Source: Anadara kagoshimensis (Eukaryota > Mollusca > Bivalvia > Arcoida > Arcidae). From it: 64,000 nucleotides of DNA. The DNA lies in NCBI GenBank assembly GCA_021292105.1, contig CM037866.1, positions 4,005,502 through 4,069,501 on the forward strand, written 5' to 3'. Shown in pieces: positions 1-9,443 of this stretch. Under the pieces are notes generated by a model. It made no database searches. It saw only the letters and a program-made list of their open reading frames with translations, and was not told where the DNA came from. The position numbers and the translations under genes were made by a program. Every line of letters begins with the position of its first letter. The first letter of the stretch is position 1.

Positions 1-363
1 AAGTATTATTGGCTGGTAATATACATGTATATATATATCTGTTGACTTCTTTTCATTTTGCAGATGATAACTGGTTTAATTGACGTATCATGGCCACACC
101 CACAATGCTGACACTGGCTGCCATCACAGTACTAAAGCAGTGTCACGGCATTAATGACATACTAGTGACAGTGACGTCATTAAATGGCGCTATTCATTCT
201 TATTGTGTGTAAATCGAGGATCCGACCATTTGACGGAACATTGTGGGCGTGGCTGGCGAAACGTCAATTGGCAGAGCACACATTGTTTCAAAGAACTTTT
301 CATTATTTGCAAAGTTATAATTTTTTGTAAACAATTGAACAATATAAAATATTGTATTTGCAG
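1..363 (+). other. Intron sequence upstream of the eL40 last exon
   Basis: This is the 3' part of the intron preceding the eL40 exon and ends in a good acceptor (ttgtatttgcag, ending at 363). A second acceptor-like site ends at 63, but the sequence after it does not encode the expected preceding eL40 residues, so I do not call an exon there. About 60-300 shows patchy similarity to 38330-38540 (a shared 'tggctggcgaaa' core and 'cgtcatta' stretches), so part of the intron is probably a dispersed repeat. Confidence 0.6.
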
Positions 364-457
364 GTGTTACGCCAGACTGCACCCAAGAGCTACAAATTGT
401 CGTAAAAGGAAGTGTGGCCATACAAACAACATCCGCCCCAAGAAGAAGCTGAAGTAG
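364..457 (+). CDS. UBA52: Ubiquitin-ribosomal protein eL40 fusion, last coding exon (partial gene)
   Basis: The exon encodes the C-terminal 30 residues of ribosomal protein eL40, the 52-residue tail fused to ubiquitin. In the family, ubiquitin is cleaved off and eL40 enters the 60S subunit. The frame reads [12 protein letters not shown], then [15 protein letters not shown] and a TAG stop at 455-457. Three of the four zinc-binding cysteines of eL40 are in this exon; the fourth should be in the previous exon. The exon starts with a single G after the CAG acceptor at 361-363, completing a split codon that would be the Lys before CYARL. The ubiquitin part and first eL40 residues are not in the window. 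An in-frame ATG at 203 is intronic and not a start. The family usually has CRKKKCGH where this has CRKRKCGH, a conservative change. Intact frame, splice site and poly(A) signal argue for a live gene rather than a processed copy. Confidence 0.92.
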
Positions 458-527
458 ACATAATATGATGGGGATTGTTTGGTCTTGACGCTGGATTGGA
501 TTGTTCAGTAATTGTGCATTAGAATCC

Positions 528-533
528 AATAAA
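528..533 (+). promoter_or_regulatory. Polyadenylation signal AATAAA for the eL40 gene
   Basis: A canonical AATAAA lies 70 bp after the TAG stop of the eL40 exon and is followed by a T/G-rich stretch (tgtgtttgt, about 550). This gives a short 3' UTR, as is usual for ribosomal protein genes. Confidence 0.8.
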
Positions 534-643
534 AGTGTCTAAAGACTCTCATGTGTTTGTACTTCTATACTCATTTGTCTGGCCACTCACTGGGTACAGT
601 AAAAAGAAACCTTTCCCAAAGCATACACTTTTTATGTAGATAT

Positions 644-679
644 CCCCCCCCCCCCCCCCCCCCCCCCCCCAAAAAAAAA
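644..679. repeat. Homopolymer junction: C(27) followed by A(9)
   Basis: An uninterrupted C run (644-670) is followed directly by an A run (671-679). It abuts the start of the 40-bp minisatellite. The run length is likely unstable and hard to sequence exactly. Confidence 0.9.
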
Positions 680-1122
680 TCTTAAATTGGCTCTGCATAA
701 AAATTCACGAAAATATTCTTAAATTGGCTCTGCATAAACATTTATGGAGAAAAAATTCTAAAATTGGCGCTGCATAAAAATTTATGGAGAAAAAATTCCT
801 AAATTAGCTCTGCATAAAAATTTACGAAAAAATTCTTTAATTGGCTCTGCATAAAAATTTATGGAGAAAAAATTCTAAAATTGGCTCTGCATAAAAATTT
901 ATGGAGAAAAAATTCTAAAATTGGGCTGCATAACAATTTATGGAGAAAAAATTCCTAAATTAGCTCTGCATAAAAATTTACGAAACAATTCTTAAATTGG
1001 CTCTGCATAAAAATATATGGAGAAAAAATTCTAAAATTGGCGCTGCATAAAAATTTATGGAGAAAAAATTCCTAAATTGGTGCTGCATAAAAATTTATGG
1101 AGAAAAAATTCTTAAATTGGAC
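680..1122. repeat. Minisatellite, about 40-bp unit, about 11 copies
   Basis: Each unit holds 'aaattggctctgcataaaaa' followed by 'tttatggagaaaaaattc'. Units vary by single substitutions (ggctctg, ggcgctg, ggtgctg, tagctctg) and some are shorter variants with 'tttacgaaaaaattc'. The alternation of variants suggests duplication of blocks of two or more units. No coding frame is kept. Confidence 0.9.
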
Positions 1123-1464
1123 TAAGTTTGTCAGTTTGCTTGGCAAAGGTCTATTGTTTTCTCCAGGCACTCAAGTTTGTTCCACCATTCCTGAACTGAC
1201 CACTCTTCAGAAGTGAAAACTTGACTGGGGTGTAAAACATCATAAAAAATATCTAGAAAGTGGTACGCTTAAAATCTGCCACTTTAAAACAAAAACGACG
1301 GTATTAATAAGACCTACAAGACATGTTCAGCACATGTTCTGCAATAATATTTAACTCAAGAATTTTGAGCTTAAGACTCAATGATTGAGTAGTCTTACAC
1401 ATGTGCTTATGGATTATAGCAGCTCTGGTTAGTAGGTTTCAATCCGCATTTGTGGCAGATCCTA

Positions 1465-1590
1465 AAGTGAGAAAGTTTGTCAGTTTGCTTGCCGAAGTGT
1501 ATTGTTTTCTATTGGGTACCCGGCGACATCTCAATATAAGTGACATATTTTTGACTGGGACATTAAACATCAATACTCAACTCGGGTACT
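1465..1590 (+). mobile_element. Fragment of a dispersed SINE family (tail part)
   Basis: The stretch ends in 'ttgactgggacattaaacat' and 'actcaactc', the same tail seen near 44020 and 47120 (+ strand) and, reversed, near 6970 and 39650. It is a 5'-truncated copy of the second SINE-like family of this window. The preceding 1125-1465 has related pieces ('gtcagtttgcttg') but nothing else I recognise. Confidence 0.55.
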
Positions 1591-1594
1591 GATG

Positions 1595-1958
1595 CTGCGG
1601 TGGCCAAATGGATAAGGCGCCAGTCTTCAAATCGAAGGTCTCGCCGCTGTGAGTTCCAGTCCCTCTCGGACCACATGTGGGAAAGTAAATTTTCCTTGCC
1701 GTTGACCTTTACTGGTTTACCTGGTATCAGTGTTATGGACGCTTGTCTGTGGCATACTGACTCTGTGAGCTAGCATGGTAAAGTTACCGAGTGTGCACTA
1801 GTACAAGTCAGACCATACAACACACTCACACTTCACATGCATACACCAAATTGTTCATAGATTAATCCATAGAGATTAATAAAAAAAAATAGTTCCCCTT
1901 GCGAATAGCTGCAAAATTGCTGATGTGACATTAAGCAGCATTCAACCAACCAACCATC
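1595..1958 (+). mobile_element. tRNA-derived SINE, family 1, near full length
   Basis: The head resembles a tRNA gene: a box A-like 'tggccaaatgg' at 1601-1611 and a box B-like 'gagttccagtcc' at 1651-1662. A non-tRNA body follows ('cctttactggtttacctggt') and the element ends in repeated 'caac' units (caaccaaccaacca). Further copies are at 14955-15186 (5' truncated), 16935-17158 (reverse) and 47478-47648 (3' truncated). SINEs of this kind are transcribed by RNA polymerase III and mobilised by a LINE in trans. It is not a functional tRNA because box B is degenerate. Confidence 0.8.
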
Positions 1959-1991
1959 GACTTGGTGCTTTGAATTTCCTTCAGCATTCCA

Positions 1992-2152
1992 CAGGGTTCA
2001 TACAGGCCTGAAAGAGTCCTTAAATTTTGAGGTTTGCCCTAAAAAGCCCTTGAATTTTGCCGATTAGATGTTGATATTAAATGGTTGTAAATAGACTGAT
2101 CAAATTAAATAAATAAGTTGCATTGAAATGAGCAATTTAAAGGTACCCCCCC
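1992..2152. mobile_element. Fragment of inverted-repeat element, family A
   Basis: It starts with 'cagggttcatacaggcctg', a terminal sequence also at 3148 and, more completely, at 30509-31094, followed by 'gtccttaaattttgaggttt'. It carries the internal 'gcaatttaaaggtacc' block and stops at about 2152 without the second terminus, so it is truncated. Confidence 0.6.
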
Positions 2153-2589
2153 AAGCATGCTTTCATACTAGGTTACATTTGTTAAACGTTATAATGATCA
2201 GGATCAATGAACACATTGAAGACGTAATGGAGACAATTCCAGTCCAGAATTGTACATTAAAATGATAGTCCAGATCAGTTACGGTCTCGATTCTTACCCC
2301 TTATCATTTTCTTTTCGCTTTTTATGTTGACAAAATGTCGTCTGCTGTGAAAATAGACTATTATGTGCACAAAAAATCAGGCAGCGGTAGCAACAGTATC
2401 AATACGCTTTAGAAAAAAAGTAAGAGGTAATAACCCTTTATGTCCAATTCTTATCTGGAGCTCTAGATTTAAAAATAAGTACTGTTCTCGCCAAACACTT
2501 AGAAATGAAAGTTTCAGGGTCATTTGGAAGAGGCTTTAGAAGAAAATGTCTAGTCATGGGCAGATATAGCATTTAATGGAGCCCTCTCT

Positions 2590-2735
2590 GCATACTGGCC
2601 TAAAATAGGAAGCGACATACACAGGGCATTAGTTTTTAAGGTCTCTTCCAAAGGACCGTAACCGGGGGTTCAAACCTACAACCTCCCACATATGAAGCGA
2701 GTACTGTACCAACTGTGCTACCATAGTCAGTGCAG
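2590..2735 (-). mobile_element. SINE-like element, family 2, reverse orientation
   Basis: Read on the minus strand, the head is tRNA-like: 'tatggtagcacagttggtac' (box A region) and 'gtaggtttgaacccccggt' (box B region, about 2663-2681). The body to the left has 'cagggcattagtttttaagg', shared with the copy at 12195-12512. Terminal limits are approximate. Confidence 0.6.
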
Positions 2736-2891
2736 GCCAATGATTGCTTGTACCAAAGTTACTCAATTTCTTGTTAAACTGCAGGACTAGATAAGGGAGA
2801 TAACTCCATTAAATTATTCAAGCAATGTCGCAATGTTATAATATGCAAACCTCTGAGTCAAAATAAACCCATATTTCATTACTTGATTCAC

Positions 2892-3115
2892 TATGATAGT
2901 GCAGTGGTAGAGTGCTCCCTTAATATGTGGGAGGTTATTGGTTCTAATCCTGACCAGGTCCGACCAAGATTTGAAAAAAGGTAGCGACTGTTCTTTAACA
3001 AGCACTCTGCATTTAGAAATGAAAGTTGCGTTAAAAACTGATGCCCTCTGTTGCGACAGGCATGGCACTTTAAAGACCATTGCCCTGAGCGCACTAAAAA
3101 GGTAAAAACTTCTGA
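2892..3115 (+). mobile_element. SINE-like element, family 2, forward orientation
   Basis: The head 'tgatagtgcagtggtagagt' and the box B-like 'attggttctaatcctgacc' form a tRNA-like start. The body includes 'tctttaacaagcactctgc', matching the reversed copy about 200 bp upstream. The two copies face each other, making a local inverted repeat. Confidence 0.6.
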
Positions 3116-3147
3116 CATTTCACCTAGAGCTGGTAAATTCTCGATAT

Positions 3148-3320
3148 CAGGTTTCGTACATGCCTGAAAAAGTCCTTACAATTTTTAGGGTTTGCCTTAA
3201 AAAGACCCTAAAAACAAGTCTGACCCTAAAGAGCCCTTGAATTTATCCTGAAGGCCCTAAAAAGCAATTGAATGTGTTGATATTAAATGGTTGTAAATAG
3301 ACTGATCAAAAAAAAAAATC
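3148..3320. mobile_element. Fragment of inverted-repeat element, family A
   Basis: It begins 'caggtttcgtacatgcctg' and continues with the 'agggtttgccttaaaaag' and 'tctgaccctaaagagccctt' blocks seen complete at 30509-31094. It ends at an A run (3309-3318) where the GAT tract begins, so its 3' part is missing. Confidence 0.65.
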
Positions 3321-3334
3321 AAAGCACTGATAGT

Positions 3335-4940
3335 GCTGAACGTAGGAAAGTAGTGATGATGATGGTTATGGTTCTGCTGTTGCCTATGATGATGATAATT
3401 ATGATTATGATGATGGTGTTTGGAATGTGGCATGAGTAGTTACTGATGAAGATGGTGATGATGAATATGATTTCATTTTTTGATGTTGATGTAACATGAA
3501 AAGTTCTGATGAAGACAATGAATCATGATGATGCTGCTGCTGATGATGATGATGACGATGATGATGATAAAAGTGTTGGCGACATGAATTCTACTACTGA
3601 TGGTTATGATGATGAAGAAGATGATATGATATGAATAGTGATGATGATGGTGGTGATGCTGCTGCTGCTGCTGATGATGATACAAAACCTTGTTATCTGA
3701 AAATATACAATGATTTTGTAGTAGCAACAGCAGAGCTATGTTTTGTTTTGGGTCTAATTTCAGTTAGAAATCATAACCAACATCTTTTACATCAGAACTC
3801 TCAATGGCAATTCATCATCATCATCATCATCATCATCACTCCTCATATTACATTGGCAGCAGCAGTAGAACCCATGTCACCACTATCAGCGCCATCATCA
3901 TCATAATCATTATCAGAAATCCTCATGTCACTGTCATCATCATAATCATTATCAGAAATCCTCATGTCACATCATTAATGTGGTAACAACATCATCATTG
4001 TCATCATCATCATAGCTCTTAATGTCACATAATCATCATGGTGACATCATCATCATCAGCAGCAGAAGTACTGAATGTCAAAACCACCATCATAAGCATA
4101 ATCATCTTCATCAGATCATCATCATCATTAGAAATCTTCTTGTCACATCATCATCAACATGAAGACGGTGTCTTTATCATCACCATCATGAGTTATTAGC
4201 ATCATAATCAGCTTCAGCAGAACTGAATGTCATCACCACCACCATCATCATCACCATTTTCATCAGATGATCATTATCACCGTGTTCATGATAATATGAC
4301 ATGAATAGTTCTGATGGTGATGACGACCATGATGATGATGATGATGATGATGAAAACACCAGGGTTATGTTGTTGAACAATATCTTTAACAGAACTCCAA
4401 ATGGCAATTCAACACCACCACCACCACCATCATCATATCATTATCATATCATGATCATCATCAAAACTCCACCTGTTACATTATCATCAACGTGAAGACA
4501 TCATCATCATCATCGTCATCACAATGATCATCATCATCAGCAGCAGCAGAACCCATGTCAGACTATCTCCAACATCATTATCAAAATCATTATCAGAAAT
4601 CCTGATGTCACATTATTAACATGGTTACATCATCATTATCATCATCATGGGCAGCAACAGAACTCATGTCACCATAATCATCATCATCATTATAGCTCCT
4701 CATGTCACATCGTCATCATCATCATCATTGGCAGCAGCAGAACTTAATGTCATCATCACCATCGTTATCATCATCTTCATCACAATCATCATTATCATCA
4801 TCATTGGCATAAACAGAACTCATATCATCATCATTGTCGTCGTCAGCAGCAGCAGAACTCAATGTCACCACTATTATCATCATCTCCATCAGATCATCAT
4901 GTCACATCATCATCAATATAGTGTCATCATCACATTAAAC
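3335..4940. repeat. Long compound CAT/GAT trinucleotide tract (about 1.6 kb)
   Basis: The left part (about 3335-3720) is GAT-rich on the + strand (gatgatgatgat, with gct runs). From 3800 it switches to CAT-rich (catcatcatcat), with a short return to GAT at about 4300-4360. Within the CAT part a longer unit recurs: runs of cat, then 'gcagcagcagaactcatgtc'. All apparent proteins (poly-His, poly-Ile, poly-Asp) follow from the trinucleotide period and none looks like a real gene. The two orientations can pair as a long imperfect hairpin. Confidence 0.9.
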
Positions 4941-4944
4941 ACCT

Positions 4945-6460
4945 TCACCATGACCAGCTACTTCCTTTGATTTGCATTTGACACATTAACTTCTTTCCTC
5001 TCTTTTTAAGTCATCAATTTAAGTGATTGAATACACAATTAATTTGAAAAAATAAAATGAAATGAAAATTTAAAAAAAAAATCATTTAAATGTAATTAAA
5101 ATTATTGTTGAATAAATATAAATTGACCAAGTGAGCTTGATATAATTCTGACACAACCTAAGCTAACAATTTGCATCTCCAATTACAGAAGTTGTCCAGG
5201 AGACTGTTTGTTGACAAGAATGGTGTACAAAAGGGGGCAATATTTCTTAATAATTAATTGATTATTATTTGGATAACTGAAATTCCAATAATCCTCTGCT
5301 ACAATAAAATTAGATCTACTTTGAATTTAAGTATTATTAGGTGGTCAGATAATTTTATTTTACCAATTTTAAATGATGTCCAGGTAATTTACTCCCGCTG
5401 TGAGGCCCACTGAATAAATAGTCTAAAGAACCAGACATCGTTCTTTTTATAGTTGACAGTGTCTACCTGAACTTTACAGAGTTGTTATTCTTTCAGGATT
5501 TCATTTTTATCAGCTTCTATTTAACGGATTAATTATCAAGTGGCCACCAGGATTTTTATGAATTAAATATAAGGTAAGAATAACACAATCTCGGACTTTG
5601 CATTTTTTTTCTGTGCAAGTTTATCATACACGTGGAATTTTTGATGACTTTTTTTGTTCCCGGAGATGGCATTTAAAAGAGAATGTTGTAGACACGGGTG
5701 GTCGCTAATATAAAATTTACATTCAGACTGAACTGTCTAGACTAGTTATATATTAATTAACAGTTATTTAATGCTGATACACGTTAATTTTGCTTCTCAT
5801 AAAGTGGTGAAAATTCTGTCACAATATCCCCGATTGTCCCGGATATGTTTAAAAACTGAAATCCCGATTTTCGATGTGAAAGGAAACAAAAAATTCTATA
5901 TTTAGATCGCTGATGTAAAATATTTGTTTACATACGGGCTACTGTAGTTTAACATGCGTAAGATCTTCTAGATCTACTCAATATTTTCTAAACGGACGAC
6001 GTGAAATAAATTTTATTAAACCACGAAAAAAATTGTTTTTATTTATTACATCAGTAGCCAAAATATTGTTTGAATGTGTCATTTTAGCGTGTAAATGAAT
6101 CTAAAAGTGAAAGTTCTGCCCATTGACCAATCAAATCCATTGCCTAGAATTATATATGCAAATATGACTTCACAGACGGGACTAGGTTCGAAATTCCTAC
6201 TCGCTGTATCAGTGTGTGGATTGTTGTTTGTTTGTTTTATTTTCATTGAAGTTGTTTTAAAATACTTGCCTGAAATTTGGCATTCAAAAACCAATTACAA
6301 ATAATCAGAAATGCATTTGTAAAATTAAGATCGGGCTGTTCTATATGGGTCTATTTCTTGTAACAGTAGTGAAGATTTTGTTTACATCGATACGCCGTTA
6401 GTTACCGTCAAACGATGACAATACTCTGAAAAGTCTACGACTTTCCTACGTAAAAAATGT
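4945..6460 (+). other. AT-rich stretch without a recognised gene
   Basis: There are no repeats I can assign. At 5497-5573 a 77-nt segment is bounded by a good acceptor (ttattctttcag) and a strong donor (aag|gtaagaa) and has stops in all forward frames, so it could only be an untranslated exon. At 6095-6304 a 69-codon forward frame encodes one hydrophobic segment (FLLAVSVCGLLFVCFIFIEV); its start context is poor and I do not recognise it. Either could be part of an undetected gene, but evidence is weak. Confidence 0.3.
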
Positions 6461-6464
6461 GTAA

Positions 6465-6668
6465 ATTAGTTACATTGAAATGAGCGATTTAAAGGTACCT
6501 GACCCTCCCGAACACCCAAAATTGTTTTATTGATTTAATTTTCTTTGCGGCAATGTTTTTCTTGTAAAATTGTCCCTCTGATTAGCCTTTAATTTGCAAC
6601 CCAATGAGACCCTGAATAGACCACAAAAAGTCCTTAAATTTGGAGCCCAAATGTCTGTACGAACCCTG
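6465..6668. mobile_element. Fragment of inverted-repeat element, family A (right half)
   Basis: It contains 'gcgatttaaaggtacctgac' and 'cctcccgaacacccaaaatt', and ends with the terminus 'ctgtacgaaccctg' (6655-6668). The left terminus is absent. A second short copy of the terminal sequence, 'ccaaatgtctgtatgaaccc', follows at about 6697-6716. Confidence 0.65.
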
Positions 6669-6967
6669 TTCCAGAACTGACCATCTTGTTATATGTCCAA
6701 ATGTCTGTATGAACCCTGGATATAATTTAAATATTCTTGACTTCAAATGACATAAGTGATAACTGTTTTAGTTTCAGTTTATGAGAACTGCAAGTTATGA
6801 ACAAATGACCCATGGGTCTTGAATCACTCGTACGAGAATAATGGTACCTAAATACATATACCTGTAATTCCAAAATACATACCCATACAAAAAGTTTATA
6901 GTTTTCCACATAATATAATATTTGAACTGTAATGCATATGTGATCTTGACCTTGGGGTTTAACTAGA

Positions 6968-7326
6968 GTAATGGTGTCAATGTTATCCCAGTCAATAATA
7001 TTGGACTTATATCAAGACAATGCCAGCTATAGGGGAAAGTGCAGAAATCTTTCCTGTGGGTTGTGCTGATGGCATTTATACAGTAGGGTTCTTTATCGTG
7101 AAACAGAACTGCGTTTATTTCATGTTCCCATCTGAAAGAACTACGAGTCTTATTTCGTAATGCTTAGTGCTTGGCAAAAGCACAAATGCTACCCATTTTC
7201 ATGTAGAGTCAGAACCGGTTGGGGCTCAAACCCACTGTATACCTCCCTCAAATCTGGTTGGGGTTCGAACCCACTATCACCTACTTACGGAGCGAGCACT
7301 CTACCAACTGAGCTACCACAGTGGTA
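6968..7326 (-). mobile_element. SINE, family 2, reverse orientation, near full length
   Basis: On the minus strand the head is very tRNA-like: 'tggtagctcagttggtagag' followed by 'gtgggttcgaaccccaacc' (box B, 7257-7275 on the + strand). The body runs left through 'ccagctataggggaaagtgc' to the tail near 6968 ('tgttatcccagtcaataata'). A partial second box B ('ggttggggctcaaaccc') lies just inside at 7217-7233, so the head region is locally duplicated. Confidence 0.75.
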
Positions 7327-7329
7327 CAA

Positions 7330-7850
7330 ACTTAATAGACCTTCATAACTTCATGCTATACTTGAAGTTTCTAGCTTGTAGGCCTTTCGGTCAAGGTGAA
7401 CCAGCTTTGCTAACTTAGTAGGGCTTCATAACCTCGTGCTATACTTGAAGTTTCTAGCTTGTAGGCCTTTCGGTCAAGGCGAACCAGCTTTACTACAAAA
7501 TGTAACTTGGTAGGGCTTCATAACTTCATGCTATATTTGAAGTTGCTAGCTTGTAGGCCTTTCGGTCAAGGCGGACCAGCTTTGCTAACTTGGTAGAGCT
7601 TCATAACCTCATGCTATATTTGAAGTTGCTAGCTTGTAGGCCTTTCGGTCAAGGCGAACCAGCTTTGCTAACTTGGTAGGGCTTCATAACCTCATGCTAT
7701 ATTTGAAGTTTCTAGCTTGTAGGCCTTTCGGTCAAGGCAAACCAGCTTTGCTAACTTGGTAGGGCTTCATAACCTCATGCTATATTTGAAGTTTCTAGCT
7801 TGTAGGCCTTTCGGTAAAGGAGAACCAGCTTTGCTAACTTGGTAGGGCTT
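7330..7850. repeat. Tandem repeat, 83-bp unit, about 6 copies
   Basis: The phrase 'taacttggtagggcttcat' recurs at 7411, 7502, 7586, 7669, 7752 and 7835, giving steps of 91, 84, 83, 83 and 83. Each unit also has 'cttgtaggcctttcggtcaa'. Right-hand copies are the most alike, so expansion was most recent there. Confidence 0.9.
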
Positions 7851-8275
7851 CATGTGCTGATGTTTTATATGAAATTTTAAGCTTCTGTGCCTTTTGGTTT
7901 CATGACAAGAAAATGTTTAAAGATTTTACAATTTATGGTCACTGTGAAGTTGAATGAAGATCAAGGCTAACCAGTTCCACAAACTTGGTAGGACATCAAA
8001 CATAGATGCTTTACATTTTTATGAAGTTTCAAGCGTCTTAGCCTTTTTGGTCCATGACAGATGTTTAAAGATTTTACTAATTAAGGTCATCAAAACCTTG
8101 AGGTCAAGGTCAAACAGCTTCACAAATTTGGTAGGTGGTTCATGTGCTGATGCTATATATTAGGTTTCAAGCTTCTGGGCCATTTGGTTCATGATGAAGA
8201 TGTTTAAAGATTTTACTAACAGTCATTGTGACCTTGAATGTAGGTCAAGGTCAATCTGCTTCGTAAACATTAAAA
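7850..8275. repeat. Diverged longer tandem units related to the 83-bp array
   Basis: Three degraded copies of a roughly 130-bp unit carry 'catgtgctgatg', 'atgtttaaagattttac' and 'ttgaggtcaaggtcaa'. They share the 'ttcaagcttctgggcc' core with the 83-bp units, so the shorter unit is probably an internal deletion derivative. 8276-8590 after this has no feature I can identify. Confidence 0.65.
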
Positions 8276-8593
8276 AGGTTAATGCAGGGAACATTCCCGA
8301 GAAGTTTCATTGGTATATGGGTTCTGGAGAAGAAGTTTGAATTCGGGCCGGCTTTGCTTCTAAGCAATTTCACATACTGTTGAACTTCATTGTGAAAAGT
8401 TTACTGATGACAGACAAAAGGGTATTTGAAAAGCTAACCTTCAGCATTCTCTCAGGCGAGCTGAGGAAAATATTTCTTGAAATATGACTAAATGATAAGA
8501 AGATTTTAGAATCGGGCTACAAAAACAATTCAATTATAAACAAACACTTTTGAAGAGCATCATATCATTTCATAAGATACAATCAAATTCCTA

Positions 8594-9158
8594 ATGACAT
8601 AGTCTGACTAATCAGCCCACTAAACCCCCATTTTAATTTTTTAACTTTTTGAGGGTTTGTGGTCTGACAGTTTCTATTATTGAATTCTTGAAATTTCTGA
8701 AGAAAACGACAGAAACAAAAAACGGGTTGCGATTTCATTTTATTTACATTTCTAATGCATATAAACATCACCGTGTGCTTTCTAAAGATAGAGTTTCACC
8801 CTCCAAATGCAACGTGCGATCTGACTGGTCAATGCAGATTAGTAATGTCTTCAGGATGCGAAAGTGACAGAGAGCTAAAGAGACATCAGAAAACCTTGTA
8901 TTTCTACCGATATTGATGGATTATAATTAAAAGTTAAGCATGGATCGGTAGAATAATGTTTTAGGAAGTGTTCTGTGTTGTCAGCAAGAGCTAGGTAAGG
9001 AAATACTGGAAGTTATCAACGTGTGTTTTCGTTTCTGTAGTTTTCGACAGAACTTGAATTTTAAGAATTCAATAATGAAAGCTGTCGGACCACAAACCCC
9101 CAAAAAGTCAAAAAATTAAAATGGGGGTTTAGTGGGCTGATTAGTTGGACTATGTCAT
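8594..9158. mobile_element. TA-flanked inverted-repeat element (MITE), 565 bp
   Basis: The terminal inverted repeats are about 125 bp: left 'atgacatagtctgactaatc' with 'cccactaaacccccatttta', right the reverse ('taaaatgggggtttagtggg', ending in 'gactatgtcat'-like sequence at 9158). Both ends are flanked by TA (8592-8593 and 9159-9160), as expected for Tc1/mariner or another TA-targeting family. There is no transposase. The right half recurs at 43150-43345. Confidence 0.75.
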
Positions 9159-9159
9159 T

Positions 9160-9440
9160 ATGTCCCAATATAGGTTTAAAGACGGGTGTCTTTCGCCCCT
9201 CAGACACTTGTCAAAAAGTAATCCCAAATTTCCATACGGCGGAAGGATACAAAATTTGTAAAGCCGAAACACAATTTGTGGAATTTGCCGACTTGGCGTT
9301 CCGAGTGGGTATAAACATAAGCAAATGGTGGAAAATCCAAATTTTTGCAAGTGTATTACAGGAGGTTTTATTTTTTGTGTAACATCCATATAACATTTCA
9401 AAAAGATATGTCATATTTCATAGTACAATTTGCCATAGAA
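9160..9440. other. Short stretch without a recognised gene
   Basis: Overlapping open frames of 67-83 codons exist on both strands (9152-9382 forward, 9150-9414 reverse). I recognise none of them, and their overlap on opposite strands suggests chance or relics. The forward frame has a 'FRVGINISKWWKIQIF' segment with no clear family. Confidence 0.3.
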
Positions 9441-9443
9441 ATA

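Noticed and set aside
203..363. A longer eL40 protein starting at an ATG at 203
   Set aside because: The residues before CYARL do not match eL40, whereas a splice acceptor sits exactly at 361-363; the upstream part is intron.
1595..1680. A functional tRNA gene
   Set aside because: Boxes A and B are recognisable but the arms do not pair as a complete cloverleaf, and the sequence continues into a SINE body repeated elsewhere in the window.
3473..4970. Poly-His, poly-Ile and poly-Asp proteins on both strands
   Set aside because: They are by-products of the CAT/GAT trinucleotide tract; no start context, splice sites or non-repetitive domains.
6095..6304. A small membrane protein of 69 residues
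   Set aside because: There is one hydrophobic stretch but poor start context, no recognised family and a competing frame on the opposite strand; kept only as a remark in the stretch entry.
7217..7326. A functional tRNA gene on the minus strand
   Set aside because: The head is tRNA-like with a good box B, but box B is duplicated and it is joined to the dispersed family 2 body.
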